Origin: Paenibacillus sp. V4I3
GTDB lineage: Bacteria > Bacillota > Bacilli > Paenibacillales > NBRC-103111
Assembly (NCBI RefSeq): GCF_030817215.1
Contig: NZ_JAUSZA010000001.1
Span: 1,772,501 to 1,836,500, forward strand
Direction of reading: 5' to 3'
Length of the DNA stretch: 64,000 nucleotides
Shown: one piece after another, positions 35,725 to 44,807 of the stretch
Layout: each line of letters begins with the position of its first letter
Numbering within the stretch: the first letter of the stretch is position 1
Notes under the pieces: model-generated
Databases searched by the model: none
Told to the model about the DNA's origin: nothing
The model's input: the letters and a program-made list of their open reading frames with translations, nothing else
Translations under genes and position numbers: made by a program

Positions 35725-37266
35725 ATGAGAGGGAATAGAAAAAAAAGCGTCCAAACAGCGTTAGCGGGAATGATAGCCGTTTCTCTTCTATTGACGGCAT
35801 GCAGCAGCGGTAGCGGTGGCTCTACGGCTACAACCGCACCAAGTGCGGCAGGAGAAACAGTAAAGGCGAAGTCGGACTTAAAACCTTATGAACTAACAGT
35901 GGCCTACTATAAAATTGGTAACAACAAGGATCTGCAAGAGGTCCAGGATGCCGTTAACAAACTGACCAAAGAGAAAATTAATGCAACGGTTAAATTTGTG
36001 CCTATTGACCCCGCTGCGTATCAGCAACAAGTCAATCTGATGCTTGCTAGCAATGAAAATTTGGACTTGCTAGTCACTTTGACAGCACTCGGCTACGGTA
36101 CGCAAGCGGCAAAAGGACAGCTTGTCCCTTTAGAGGATCTGCTTAAGAAATATGGACAGGATATTGCCAAGGTCGTCACACCGGAGATTCAAAAAGCGAC
36201 GATGGCCAGCGGTAAACTTTATGGCATACCTAGCGTACGCGACTGGGCAGCCGACTACGGTATCCTGATGCGCAAAGATATTGTTGATAAATACAAGATT
36301 GATCTAAGCAAGATCAAGACTTTTGATGATTTGGATGCCGTATTCAAGGTCGTCAAAGATAACGAGCCGAATATGGCGGCTATTGTTCCGGAAGGCGGGG
36401 GTACGTCCTATATCGCGTCCCTTGCACCTGGCTTTATGGACCCATTGAATGATGATAACGGAGTGCTGCCGGACCATGATAATAACCTGAAGGTAGTCAA
36501 TTGGTTTGAATCGAAGCAATATTCTGATCTATTAAAAATGGTCAGAAGATGGTATTTGGACGGATATATCCCGAAAGATATCGCTACAAACAAAATCCGC
36601 CCTGAAGACCTTGTGAAGGCCGGCAAAGCTTTTTCCTTTACAGTGCATATGAAGCCTGGCTATGAAACGAAGGAAGCCATCTTGACGGGCACACCGATGG
36701 TTGCAGCTCGCATTATCCCTCCTGTCACTTCTACGTCGTCGATTGCAAACGTCATGTTCAGTATCGCCAAAAACTCGAAGGATCCGGAGAGAGCCATGAT
36801 GTTCCTCAACTTGCTTTACTCCGACAAAGAGTTGATCAACTTGATCGACTATGGCATTGAAGGAAAGCACTACGTCAAGAAGGGTGACTTGATCGCCTTC
36901 CCGAATGGAGTAGATACGCAGAATGCCACCTATAGCCCGAATCATGGATGGGAGTGGGGTAATCAATTCCTTTCCTACATTTGGGAAACTGATCCTGTTA
37001 GTCTTTGGAAAGATCAGGCTGATTTCAACAAATCGTCCAAAAAATCAAAAGCCCTCGGCTTCAGCTTTTCTGTCGATCCGGTTAAAACGGAAGTGGCCGC
37101 TGTTCAGAGCGTGAAGGACCAATTCAAAATAGGTTTGGAAACCGGTACGCTGGATCCGGATAAAAACTTGCCTGAATTTATTGGCAAAATGAAGGCTTCC
37201 GGCATGGACAAAATTATAGCTGAGAAGCAAAAGCAGCTTGATGAATGGGCGAAAACCAATAAGTAG
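35725..37266 (+). CDS. LplA-like substrate-binding lipoprotein
   Basis: A 513-aa family 1 solute-binding protein with a lipobox LTAC (Cys26) and a long C-terminal region typical of LplA/YtcQ proteins. It follows the permeases, the reverse of the order in the other two importers here, and no intergenic hairpin is seen. The ligand is unknown; by family and the YesMN regulator a plant cell wall oligosaccharide or uronide is likely. Confidence 0.9.
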   Translation: MRGNRKKSVQTALAGMIAVSLLLTACSSGSGGSTATTAPSAAGETVKAKSDLKPYELTVAYYKIGNNKDLQEVQDAVNKLTKEKINATVKFVPIDPAAYQQQVNLMLASNENLDLLVTLTALGYGTQAAKGQLVPLEDLLKKYGQDIAKVVTPEIQKATMASGKLYGIPSVRDWAADYGILMRKDIVDKYKIDLSKIKTFDDLDAVFKVVKDNEPNMAAIVPEGGGTSYIASLAPGFMDPLNDDNGVLPDHDNNLKVVNWFESKQYSDLLKMVRRWYLDGYIPKDIATNKIRPEDLVKAGKAFSFTVHMKPGYETKEAILTGTPMVAARIIPPVTSTSSIANVMFSIAKNSKDPERAMMFLNLLYSDKELINLIDYGIEGKHYVKKGDLIAFPNGVDTQNATYSPNHGWEWGNQFLSYIWETDPVSLWKDQADFNKSSKKSKALGFSFSVDPVKTEVAAVQSVKDQFKIGLETGTLDPDKNLPEFIGKMKASGMDKIIAEKQKQLDEWAKTNK

Positions 37267-37286
37267 TTTTTGCGAGGAGAAGCTGC

Positions 37287-38792
37287 ATGTCCCCTACAGA
37301 GATACAGGAGAGAAACATACCGTTTGTGCCTGTAATGATTGCGATTTTTTTCGGGTCCGTACTGGCGACACTTGGCATGAGTTCGATAAGTGTAGCGTTC
37401 CCCGTTTTGATGGAACAATTTCATACCGATTTGACCACCATGCAGTGGACGATGACTGGTTACCTGCTGGCAACCGGAATTGTGGCTCCCCTCACCGGGT
37501 ATCTTGGGGAAAAGTTCAGTACCAAGTACCTGTATGTCGCTGCGCTTATTGGCTACACGCTGATTTCAGGACTTAGCGCTTTCGCATGGAATATTGAATC
37601 GTTAATTGCGTTTCGAGTCGTGCAGGGTATTTTTGGCGGGATTATCTTGCCAGCCACAATGACGATCCTTTATCAGGTGATTCCCCGAGCCAAGCAGGCG
37701 TTTGCGCTCAGCATGTGGACCTTGTCGACGATGCTTTCGCCTGCGTTCGGACCTCTATTGGCGGGCTGGCTGATCGGAAAGTTCGAATGGAAATGGCTGT
37801 TCCTCATGGACATTCCGTTCGGTATTGCGGCAGTTGCAGTCGCTTGGCGGCTTATTCCCTATTACAAACTGAATACACCGAAAACGTTCGATTTGCCTGG
37901 CTTGATTACCGTAATTCTAAGCAGCGGCTCCCTCCTGATCGCCTTCAGCGAAGCACATTCATGGGGATGGAGCTCGTGGAGAACGCTGTCGCTGCTCGCT
38001 TTCGGCATCCTGATGCTCGGGTGCTTTATTCGGAGAGAATTAATGATCCCTGAACCGCTCTTGAATTTGAAGGTATTTGTCAATTTAAAATATACGGTTA
38101 GCCTTGCCGTGCTGGCCGTTATTACGCTCAATTTGTATTCCGGCGCCTATTTAATACCGGTGTTTCTGCAGAACGTTCAAGGGGCGTCCGCACTGGAGGT
38201 CGGTTTGATCTTGCTACCGGCCACACTTGCGATGGCAGGCGTGATGCCGCTCGTCGGCAAGCTGTATATGAGAATTGCTCCGCAATGGCTGATCGTTTCC
38301 GGGATTCTTTTGATCGCGGTCGGAACACTAGCAATAGGACGTCTGGATGTGTACGTATCGCAATGGTACATCACTCTGTGGCTGACCATACGCTACATCG
38401 GGATTTCGTTAACGATCATGCCGCTTACCAACGTTGGTATGGAGGCCATCCCGCGCGAACTGTCCGGTCATGCTTCATCGGTGAATAACTGGATCCGCCA
38501 AGTTTTCGGTTCCTTTTCCATCGCGTTGTTTACTTCACTGATCGCATCACGGTTAACCGCACACAACCAGGCACTTGGTTTAGATAGGGCTGCGGAAGCC
38601 CAGCGAAAGTTGCTGAAGGCGGAAGCCTTCACGATGAGCTCTAATGACGTGTACATTGTAGCGACGATGATCGTATTAGTCGGCCTTCCTCTCGTGTGGA
38701 CGTTGTTTAGAGGCAAACCTCGGAATAAAAGGCTAGTGAACCATAAGCTTCAGCATATGAAAAATTTAACACAAAAGGAGCAGTTAAAATGA
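37287..38792 (+). CDS. DHA2-type MFS transporter (EmrB/QacA family)
   Basis: A 501-aa protein with about 14 membrane segments. Motif A is partly kept (LTGYLGEKFSTKYLY) and the motif-C-like GPLLAGWLIGKF is present. It sits 20 bp after the binding protein and overlaps the isomerase gene by ATGA, so it belongs to the sugar operon. This is odd for a drug-efflux family; it may export a sugar product or a co-substrate. Confidence 0.88.
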   Translation: MSPTEIQERNIPFVPVMIAIFFGSVLATLGMSSISVAFPVLMEQFHTDLTTMQWTMTGYLLATGIVAPLTGYLGEKFSTKYLYVAALIGYTLISGLSAFAWNIESLIAFRVVQGIFGGIILPATMTILYQVIPRAKQAFALSMWTLSTMLSPAFGPLLAGWLIGKFEWKWLFLMDIPFGIAAVAVAWRLIPYYKLNTPKTFDLPGLITVILSSGSLLIAFSEAHSWGWSSWRTLSLLAFGILMLGCFIRRELMIPEPLLNLKVFVNLKYTVSLAVLAVITLNLYSGAYLIPVFLQNVQGASALEVGLILLPATLAMAGVMPLVGKLYMRIAPQWLIVSGILLIAVGTLAIGRLDVYVSQWYITLWLTIRYIGISLTIMPLTNVGMEAIPRELSGHASSVNNWIRQVFGSFSIALFTSLIASRLTAHNQALGLDRAAEAQRKLLKAEAFTMSSNDVYIVATMIVLVGLPLVWTLFRGKPRNKRLVNHKLQHMKNLTQKEQLK

Positions 38793-39646
38793 GCATTTCA
38801 ATTGGCGTGAATTTATTTTCAGTCTTTCAAGCACTAAACAACGACTACTTTGGCACCCTTGAAAAGGTAGCTTCTGCAGGCTATACAAATGTGGAATTAA
38901 TCACCACCAATTTTATGACAGGCGTCCGATACAGTGACTCATTTCCTCTGCAAACCATAAAAAACAAGCTGGAAGAATTGGGGCTTAAGCCTATAGCATC
39001 CCATGAAAGACTGGATCAAGATGCCCAGAATTGGGATCAGTTAATCCAAGAAAATGCTGAACTTGGATGTAAAGCGATTGTAATGCCGTCTGCATGGATC
39101 AAAAATCGTGAAGATACATTGGTAACCGCAGAACAACTGAATGCAATCGGAAAAAAATGCACTGAAAACGGTTTGCAATTTTACTTTCATAATCACTTCC
39201 ATGAATTCAAAAGATGGGAAAATACGACCTTATACGATATTTTAGTTGAAAATACGGACCCGGCTTATGTCAAATTTGAGTTGGATTTGGTTTGGGTTAT
39301 GCGTGCGGGTCTTGATCCCATCGCCGTTCTTGAGAAATTAGGCAGCCGATGCGATATCGTCCATCAGAAAGATTTAAATAAAGAGGTCCTCCATCTAAAC
39401 GTGTTTGACGCTCTCCAGCCAGGTGACGAAGATTTGGATATGATGCAGCTATATCGCGGGAAGGGATACATACAAGCAGGTGACTTTGTGGATCTAGGAA
39501 CAGGTTCAATCGATTTTAAAGCCACCTACGACAAAATCAAAGAAATGGGTACGATCCAATATGCCTTTATTGAAAATGAAGGGATAAGCGACGATAAATT
39601 TACAAGCATAAAGAATGATTTAAAGCTTTTGCAAAAGTATGTGTAA
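38789..39646 (+). CDS. Sugar phosphate isomerase/epimerase (AP endonuclease 2 fold)
   Basis: A 285-aa TIM-barrel protein of the xylose-isomerase-like family. Likely metal or substrate residues are in YFHNHFHEF, KFELDLVWV, DIVHQKDL and the C-terminal FIENEG. It is coupled to the MFS gene and followed by a Gfo/Idh dehydrogenase. Such pairs occur in pathways that oxidise and isomerise sugars or inositols (3-keto intermediates). Confidence 0.85.
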   Translation: MSISIGVNLFSVFQALNNDYFGTLEKVASAGYTNVELITTNFMTGVRYSDSFPLQTIKNKLEELGLKPIASHERLDQDAQNWDQLIQENAELGCKAIVMPSAWIKNREDTLVTAEQLNAIGKKCTENGLQFYFHNHFHEFKRWENTTLYDILVENTDPAYVKFELDLVWVMRAGLDPIAVLEKLGSRCDIVHQKDLNKEVLHLNVFDALQPGDEDLDMMQLYRGKGYIQAGDFVDLGTGSIDFKATYDKIKEMGTIQYAFIENEGISDDKFTSIKNDLKLLQKYV

Positions 39647-39689
39647 AGCCGCTTTATGGCGCATTAGATCATAGGGAGTGTGTTCGATC

Positions 39690-40790
39690 ATGTCAACAGC
39701 TAAATTGAAAATCGGAATTATAGGCTGCGGCGGTATTGCTAACCAAAAGCATATGCCTTCATTAGCGAAACTCACTCATTTAGGCGAAATGGTTGCTTTC
39801 TGTGATGTTGTCGAAGAGCGGGCTGTCAAAGCTGCAAAAGAATTTGGAACGGAGCAGGCGAAAGTTTATTTGGACTATAAGGAATTATTGCAAGATGAGT
39901 CAATTGATGTTATTCATGTGTTGACTCCCAATCTTCAGCATTCCTTCATAACGGTGGCTGCGCTTGAGGCAGGTAAGCATGTCATGTGCGAAAAGCCGAT
40001 GGCTATCAATTCTGTTGAAGCTAAAAAGATGTTAGAGGCAAGCAAGAAGACAGGAAGAAAATTAACGATCGGTTACCAAAATAGGTTCCGAGACGATTCA
40101 CAGGTATTGTACAAAGCATGCCGCCATGGGGAGTTCGGCGATATTTATATGGCCAAAGCCCATGCCCTTCGCAGACGCGGAGTTCCGACCTGGGGCGTTT
40201 TTACGGACAAAGAACAGCAAGGTGGCGGACCGTTGATCGATATTGGCACACACGCGCTGGATCTATCTCTCTGGTTCATGGACAACTACAAGCCGAAATC
40301 AGTGACAGGATCGGTATTCCACAAATTAGGGGATAAGTTCGAAGGCAATATGTTCGGTCCATGGGATCCCAAAAGCTACGAGGTCGAAGATTCAGCTTTC
40401 GGATTTATCAAAATGGAGAATGGTGCAACGATATTCCTGGAATGCGCATGGGCGCTTAATATAACAGATACTAGAGAAGCGATGACGACCCTGTGCGGAA
40501 CAGAAGGCGGAGCGGAAATGAAAGGCAGTCCTGCTATGGGCAAAGGTGAGTTGGTTTTCAACAGCGCCAAGTATGGAAAGCTAGTCGAAACCAAGGCTAC
40601 GACAGGCGGAGGCATTGCTTATTTCGACGCAGGTGCCGAAGAGCCAGGCGTGAAAGAGGCCAGACAATGGCTGGAGAGTATTCTCAACGATACGGAGCCA
40701 CTTGTTAAACCGGAGCAAGCATTTGTTGTTACCCAAATTTTGGAAGCCATTTATGAATCGGCAAAAACAGGGAAAACGATAGAATTATGA
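39690..40790 (+). CDS. Gfo/Idh/MocA family oxidoreductase
   Basis: A 366-aa NAD(P)-dependent dehydrogenase. The Rossmann loop GIIGCGGIANQKH is at the N-terminus, the EKP motif is CEKPMA, and the active-site region includes GGGPLIDIGTHALDLSLWFM with the catalytic Asp/His pair. The ATG at 39690 is used; it follows AGGGAG by 11 nt. It probably oxidises a sugar made available by the importer and works with the isomerase before it. Confidence 0.92.
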   Translation: MSTAKLKIGIIGCGGIANQKHMPSLAKLTHLGEMVAFCDVVEERAVKAAKEFGTEQAKVYLDYKELLQDESIDVIHVLTPNLQHSFITVAALEAGKHVMCEKPMAINSVEAKKMLEASKKTGRKLTIGYQNRFRDDSQVLYKACRHGEFGDIYMAKAHALRRRGVPTWGVFTDKEQQGGGPLIDIGTHALDLSLWFMDNYKPKSVTGSVFHKLGDKFEGNMFGPWDPKSYEVEDSAFGFIKMENGATIFLECAWALNITDTREAMTTLCGTEGGAEMKGSPAMGKGELVFNSAKYGKLVETKATTGGGIAYFDAGAEEPGVKEARQWLESILNDTEPLVKPEQAFVVTQILEAIYESAKTGKTIEL

Positions 40791-40806
40791 TCAATAAAAA
40801 TTTCTA

Positions 40807-40835
40807 TTTCCAAGCGATGAATGACGTGCTATGAT
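40807..40835 (+). promoter_or_regulatory. Promoter of the thiamine operon
   Basis: TTTCCA (40807-40812), 17 bp, extended -10 TGC-TATGAT (40827-40835), placed about 20 nt before the riboswitch. Confidence 0.55.
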
Positions 40836-40852
40836 ATTTAACAATTACATAC

Positions 40853-40951
40853 GAATGAATCCCTAGGGGCGCCGCAAGGCTGAGACAGAGCAATCTGAAC
40901 CCTTTGAACCTGAACTGGGTCATACCAGCGGAGGAAAGTGGAACGATCATT
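40853..40951 (+). promoter_or_regulatory. TPP riboswitch (THI element)
   Basis: The conserved core is present: GGGGCGCC, then GGCTGAGA, ACCCTTTGAACCTGA, TGGGTCATACCAGCG and GGAGGAAAGTGG. It binds thiamine pyrophosphate and controls the thi genes that follow. Confidence 0.96.
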
Positions 40952-40992
40952 GGAGCCCCATCTTTGCATGTTTATTAGGCGGCGCAACCTAC

Positions 40993-41023
40993 AACCACTT
41001 TTCTTTGGAAAAGTGGTTTTTTT
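40993..41023 (+). terminator. Riboswitch-controlled intrinsic terminator
   Basis: AACCACTTTTC / GAAAAGTGGTT perfect 11-bp stem with a TTTG loop and a T run, 42 nt after the aptamer. It is the expression platform, acting by transcription termination. Confidence 0.9.
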
Positions 41024-41142
41024 CATGCCTGAAAATAAGATTTTGGGGTGAAATTGATTATTTTAACCCATTTCATACAGTGTGTGGTACAGAAAGTAGC
41101 TGGGCCCTAAATTGCGATTTCTCTTTGGATTCCTGCACTGGA

Positions 41143-41331
41143 GTGATGTTTATCATCGCTAAAGTCAGTGTGAAGGGGAAAAGAACCTCCGTAGCGATGA
41201 AAAATATGCTTAAAACAAAAAGATGAAGATGATTTAGGGCGATTTCCACTCTGAAGTGATGTTTTTCATCGTTAGAGTCGGTGTGAAGGGGAGAAGAACC
41301 TCCGTAGTGATGAAAAACATGCTTATAACCC
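41143..41331 (+). repeat. Two diverged copies of a ~75-bp structured repeat
   Basis: Copy 1 spans 41143-41216 and copy 2 41256-41331, about 85% alike by eye. Each has outer arms such as TCATCGCTA / TAGCGATGA and an inner GGGG...CCTCC stem. Differences in the arms (CGCTA/TAGCG to CGTTA/TAGTG) keep pairing through G-U. They fill the ~350-bp gap between riboswitch terminator and tenI. Confidence 0.75.
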
Positions 41332-41378
41332 GAAAGTTAAGCTGAATAAGTAGCGCAAGAAAGGAGTTGAGACTCTTC

Positions 41379-41999
41379 ATGACTGGGTATGAACTGCATG
41401 TCATTTCCAATGGCAGGCTAGCGTGGACAGAGCTGGCGGCGGTTGCGGCTAAGATTCACCCTTATGTCACGGCCATTCATATACGTGAAAAAAAGAAATC
41501 ATTAGACGAGATCTTCTTAGGTGTGCAGTTTCTGCTCGAAACAGGTATTCCTGCGAAAAGCCTATATATCAATGGTTACCCGTCCATTGTCACGGCTGCG
41601 GCTTTAGGTGGATTACAGCTCCAGGGCAGCACCCCGCCGCTTTCAACCCTAAGAGAATTCTGTCAGGGAGTGCAGAGGACTGGCGTATCGATACATAGTG
41701 CGGAGGAAGCTAAGCAGCGAGAGAGGGAGGGTGCGGATTATGTGATGTTTGGTCATATTTTTGCTACGAATTCCAAGGTGGGTATCCCGCCTAGGGGGTT
41801 GAAGCAGCTCAGAGATATGGCGGCCCAAGTCTCAATTCCGATTATTGCGATCGGAGGCATGAGACCTGAACGTGTAGGATCAGTTTTGGAAGCGGGAGCT
41901 TCTGGTATAGCAGTGATGAGTGGGATATGGGAAGCGGAAGACCCATTGGAAGCAGTGAAAGCTTACGAGAGCGAGCTAAAGCGAAAGGAGGTTGGATAA
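41379..41999 (+). CDS. tenI: Thiazole tautomerase TenI
   Basis: A 206-aa ThiE-like TIM barrel. It lacks the ThiE diphosphate-binding Asp/Lys set but keeps the phosphate loops (AIGGM, VMSGIW) and QLQGSTPPL of TenI, which converts the thiazole phosphate to its aromatic tautomer. The ATG at 41379 is chosen; a TTG at 41367 abuts AAGGAG. The next gene starts directly at its stop (TAA ATG). A true thiE lies further down the operon. Confidence 0.85.
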   Translation: MTGYELHVISNGRLAWTELAAVAAKIHPYVTAIHIREKKKSLDEIFLGVQFLLETGIPAKSLYINGYPSIVTAAALGGLQLQGSTPPLSTLREFCQGVQRTGVSIHSAEEAKQREREGADYVMFGHIFATNSKVGIPPRGLKQLRDMAAQVSIPIIAIGGMRPERVGSVLEAGASGIAVMSGIWEAEDPLEAVKAYESELKRKEVG

Positions 42000-43328
42000 A
42001 TGAAACATATGAACGATGTGATCATCGTCGGAGGCGGAGTTATTGGCTCCTCGATCGCCTATAACTTGGCAAAGCGAGGTCAGTCCGTCATGCTCCTCGA
42101 TCGCGGCAGGCTTGGCATGGAAGCCTCGGCGGCGGCGGGTGGCATGCTCGGAGCACAATCCGAGATGGAGGATACGGGCCCGCTTTTCCAGTGGGCCCGA
42201 CAAAGCAGAGCGATGTTCCCCCAGCTGAGCGAGGAACTGAAAGCTCTCACGGGCATCGACATCGGTCTCGTCCGTGAAGGTTTGTTGAACGTGGCGCTCA
42301 GCGACGTTCAAGAGCAGGAGCTGCGCGCGAGGGAGAAGCTCCAACGCGCAGCGGGCGAGCAGGCGGAGTGGCTGAGCGCAGCTGCAGCCTCCAAGCTCGA
42401 GCCCGCCTTGAGCGAGGCGACGCGCGGAGCTTTATACCTGCCGGGCGATGGGCAGGTAGAGGCGCCGCTGCTGGCGGCGGCGTTCGCGCAGGCAGCTCGT
42501 GTGCTGGGGGCGAAGGTGCAAGAATTCGCCCAGGTACTTGGGCTGCTGACGGAGCGAGGCCGAGCCGTCGGTGTTATGACGAGCGAAGGTCCGCTCTACA
42601 GCGACCACGTCGTTGTGGCGGCTGGCACGTGGAGCGGACAGCTAATGGCTGGTATCGGCGTCGACCTGCCGGTGTATCCCGTGAAGGGCGAGTGCTTCTC
42701 TGTCCTTACGACGAAGCCGTTGCTCAGGAAGACCCTGTTCACGACAGGGTGTTATATCGTCCCGAAAGCCGGAGGACGACTGCTGGTCGGCGCGACAGTA
42801 GTACCGAACAGCTACGACCGCAAGGTGTCGCTGGCTGGGCTAGCTGAGCTGATGGATCGCGCGAGGCTGCTCATGCCCGCGATTGGCGAAGCCGAGTGGG
42901 AGAAAGCTTGGTCGGGTCTGCGACCGCAGACGGCAGACGGGCTGCCGTACATCGGCAAAGTGCCGGGGTACGATGGTTTATATGCCGCTTGCGGGCATTA
43001 CCGCAATGGGATTTTGCTCAGTCCGATCACCGGTAAGGTGATCGCGGATTTCGTTTTGGGCGGGGGAGAGGATCCCTTTCAGCCTGAGCTTGAGCTGGGA
43101 TTGGAGACAGGATCAATGACAAGATCTGAGACGAGATCAGAGATAAGATCAGAGATAAGATCAGAGACAAGATCAGACACGGGAAAACAGACCTTTTTGG
43201 CTATGGAATCGTTGCTCGATGCTTTTAGTCCTGATCTATCTGGGCAATCGAAGCGGATCGGGCGGCGTGAAGGGGAATTATTTTCAGCCATAGGAAAGGA
43301 GCTGCACAGCATTGAAGCTGCACATTAA
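42000..43328 (+). CDS. thiO: Glycine oxidase ThiO with repetitive C-terminal extension
   Basis: A 442-aa FAD-dependent oxidase that makes the iminoacetate used for the thiazole ring. The FAD-binding motif VIIVGGGVIGSSIAYNLAKRG is at the N-terminus, and the C-terminal GLRPQTADGLPYIG and GHYRNGILLSP segments are conserved. ThiO is usually about 370 aa; here ~70 extra residues follow, starting with RSET/RSEI repeats. The central part is notably GC-rich. The end overlaps thiS by 17 bp. Confidence 0.93.
   Translation: MKHMNDVIIVGGGVIGSSIAYNLAKRGQSVMLLDRGRLGMEASAAAGGMLGAQSEMEDTGPLFQWARQSRAMFPQLSEELKALTGIDIGLVREGLLNVALSDVQEQELRAREKLQRAAGEQAEWLSAAAASKLEPALSEATRGALYLPGDGQVEAPLLAAAFAQAARVLGAKVQEFAQVLGLLTERGRAVGVMTSEGPLYSDHVVVAAGTWSGQLMAGIGVDLPVYPVKGECFSVLTTKPLLRKTLFTTGCYIVPKAGGRLLVGATVVPNSYDRKVSLAGLAELMDRARLLMPAIGEAEWEKAWSGLRPQTADGLPYIGKVPGYDGLYAACGHYRNGILLSPITGKVIADFVLGGGEDPFQPELELGLETGSMTRSETRSEIRSEIRSETRSDTGKQTFLAMESLLDAFSPDLSGQSKRIGRREGELFSAIGKELHSIEAAH
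43118..43182 (+). repeat. 12-bp tandem repeat at the end of thiO
   Basis: About five units of AGAT(A/C)AGATCAG type, in frame, encode (T/I)RSE repeats in the C-terminal extension of ThiO. Confidence 0.85.
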
Positions 43329-43515
43329 TGGGCAAAGCGTAGACATTCCGAATTCGATCCGAACCATTGAAGAGCTGCTCGCGCATTTTGGTTTGAGTGA
43401 GAAAATGCTCGTCGTGGAACATAATGAAAACATTTTACAAAAAGAAGATCACGTGAAAGCTGAGCTTTCCGCAGGTCATAAAATCGAAATCGTTCATTTT
43501 GTTGGAGGGGGATAA
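43312..43515 (+). CDS. thiS: Sulfur carrier protein ThiS
   Basis: A 67-aa ubiquitin-like carrier. The TTG start follows GGAAAGGAG at 10 nt. The C-terminus ends in FVGGG, the Gly-Gly tail that is adenylated and thiocarboxylated to donate sulfur to the thiazole. The usual adenylating enzyme ThiF is not encoded in this operon. Confidence 0.95.
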   Translation: MKLHINGQSVDIPNSIRTIEELLAHFGLSEKMLVVEHNENILQKEDHVKAELSAGHKIEIVHFVGGG

Positions 43516-43519
43516 TTGT

Positions 43520-44287
43520 ATGCTAAAAATCGGTCCTTACGAGTTTCGTTCACGACTATTGCTGGGCACGGGCAAGTTCCCGGATTTCAATATTCAGAAG
43601 CAGGCGGTAGAAGTTAGTGAATCTCAGATTTTGACGTTTGCGGTGCGTCGTATGAATATTTTTGAAGCGAGTCAGCCAAATTTCTTGTCGATGCTGGATG
43701 TGTCGAATTTCACCTTACTACCGAATACGGCAGGCGCTAAAACAGCCGAAGAAGCTGTACGCATCGCGAGACTAGCGAAGGCTTCCGGACTATGCGACAT
43801 GATCAAAGTCGAAGTTATTGGAGATGAGATGACGCTGCTGCCTGACCCGGTTGAAACGTTGAAAGCCTCGGAAATGCTCCTAGAGGAGGGCTTCATCGTG
43901 TTGCCATACACATCAGACGACGTTCTTTTAGCCAAACGCTTGCAAGCCCTAGGAGTTCATGCCATTATGCCTGGCGCATCGCCAATCGGAACAGGTCAAG
44001 GCATCATTAACCCGCTGAACCTGAGCTTCATAATTGAGCAAGCGACCGTACCAGTAATCGTCGATGCGGGCATTGGTGCTCCTTCGGACGCTGCACTTGC
44101 TATGGAGATGGGAGCCGATGGTGTGCTGCTCAACACTGCTGTGTCGGGTGCCAAGGATCCGGTCAAAATGGCTTACGCCATGAAATTGGCGATTGAAGCC
44201 GGACGTGCCGGCTTCGAAGCGGGCCGTATTCCGAAGAAGCGGTATGCCTCGGCTAGCAGCCCGATGGAGGGTTTTAGCCGCGTTTAG
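43520..44287 (+). CDS. thiG: Thiazole synthase ThiG
   Basis: A 255-aa TIM barrel that condenses DXP, iminoacetate and ThiS-thiocarboxylate. Signature segments are [13 protein letters not shown], the imine-forming Lys in [22 protein letters not shown] and [12 protein letters not shown]. The ATG at 43520 is 8 nt after GGAGGGGG, immediately after thiS. Confidence 0.96.
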   Translation: MLKIGPYEFRSRLLLGTGKFPDFNIQKQAVEVSESQILTFAVRRMNIFEASQPNFLSMLDVSNFTLLPNTAGAKTAEEAVRIARLAKASGLCDMIKVEVIGDEMTLLPDPVETLKASEMLLEEGFIVLPYTSDDVLLAKRLQALGVHAIMPGASPIGTGQGIINPLNLSFIIEQATVPVIVDAGIGAPSDAALAMEMGADGVLLNTAVSGAKDPVKMAYAMKLAIEAGRAGFEAGRIPKKRYASASSPMEGFSRV

Positions 44288-44294
44288 TTGGAGA

Positions 44295-44780
44295 AGAGCA
44301 AAAGTGTGAATCGGAGAAAGCCGAAAAGGACGTCTCGGTAGAGGGATAGTGGATATTCCATAGTGAGCGGTCGATAAAGGCCTTCTCGGCTGCTGTGAGA
44401 GGGCTATTAGTAAGAATGTGAGGCTGAGAGGGCCGGAATATACGTCTCGGTAGAGGGATAGTGAATATTCCATGGTGAGCGGTCGATAAAGATCTTCTCA
44501 GCTGCTGTGAGTGGGTTGAGAGTAAGAATGTGAGGCTGAGAGGGCCGAAAAGGACGTCTCGCTAGAGGGATAGTAGATAGTCCATGGTGAGCGGTCGTTA
44601 AAGATCTTCTCGGCTGCTGTGAGTGGGTTGAGAGTAAGAATGTGAGGCTGAGAGGGCCGAAAAGGACGTCTCGCTAGAGGGATAGTAGATAGTCCATGGT
44701 GAGCGGTCAGAAAATGCTTTCTCGGATGTAGTTGTTAGCGGGTTAAAAGCAAGAATGTGGCTCTGAGAGGGCGGGAAATA
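44295..44780. repeat. 112-bp intergenic tandem repeat between thiG and thiD
   Basis: Four nearly intact units plus a partial one, with equivalent points at 44300, 44412, 44524, 44636 and 44751 (period 112, 112, 112, 115). The shared core contains GTGAGGCTGAGAGGGCCG and CCATGGTGAGCGGTC. Units 2-4 are almost identical. The array fills the ~500-bp gap and runs up to the thiD ribosome-binding site. No frame spans it on the plus strand. Confidence 0.92.
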
Positions 44781-44807
44781 GAGGTTGAAGCTGAAAGGGG
44801 GAGTAAG

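Noticed and set aside
43949..44473. Minus-strand open frame across the end of thiG and the repeat array
   Set aside because: It overlaps thiG in antisense, has no ribosome-binding site or recognisable domain, and runs into a tandem repeat.
44295..44780. Repeat array as a CRISPR
   Set aside because: Units are 112 bp and alike over their whole length, with no constant short repeat and variable spacer pattern.
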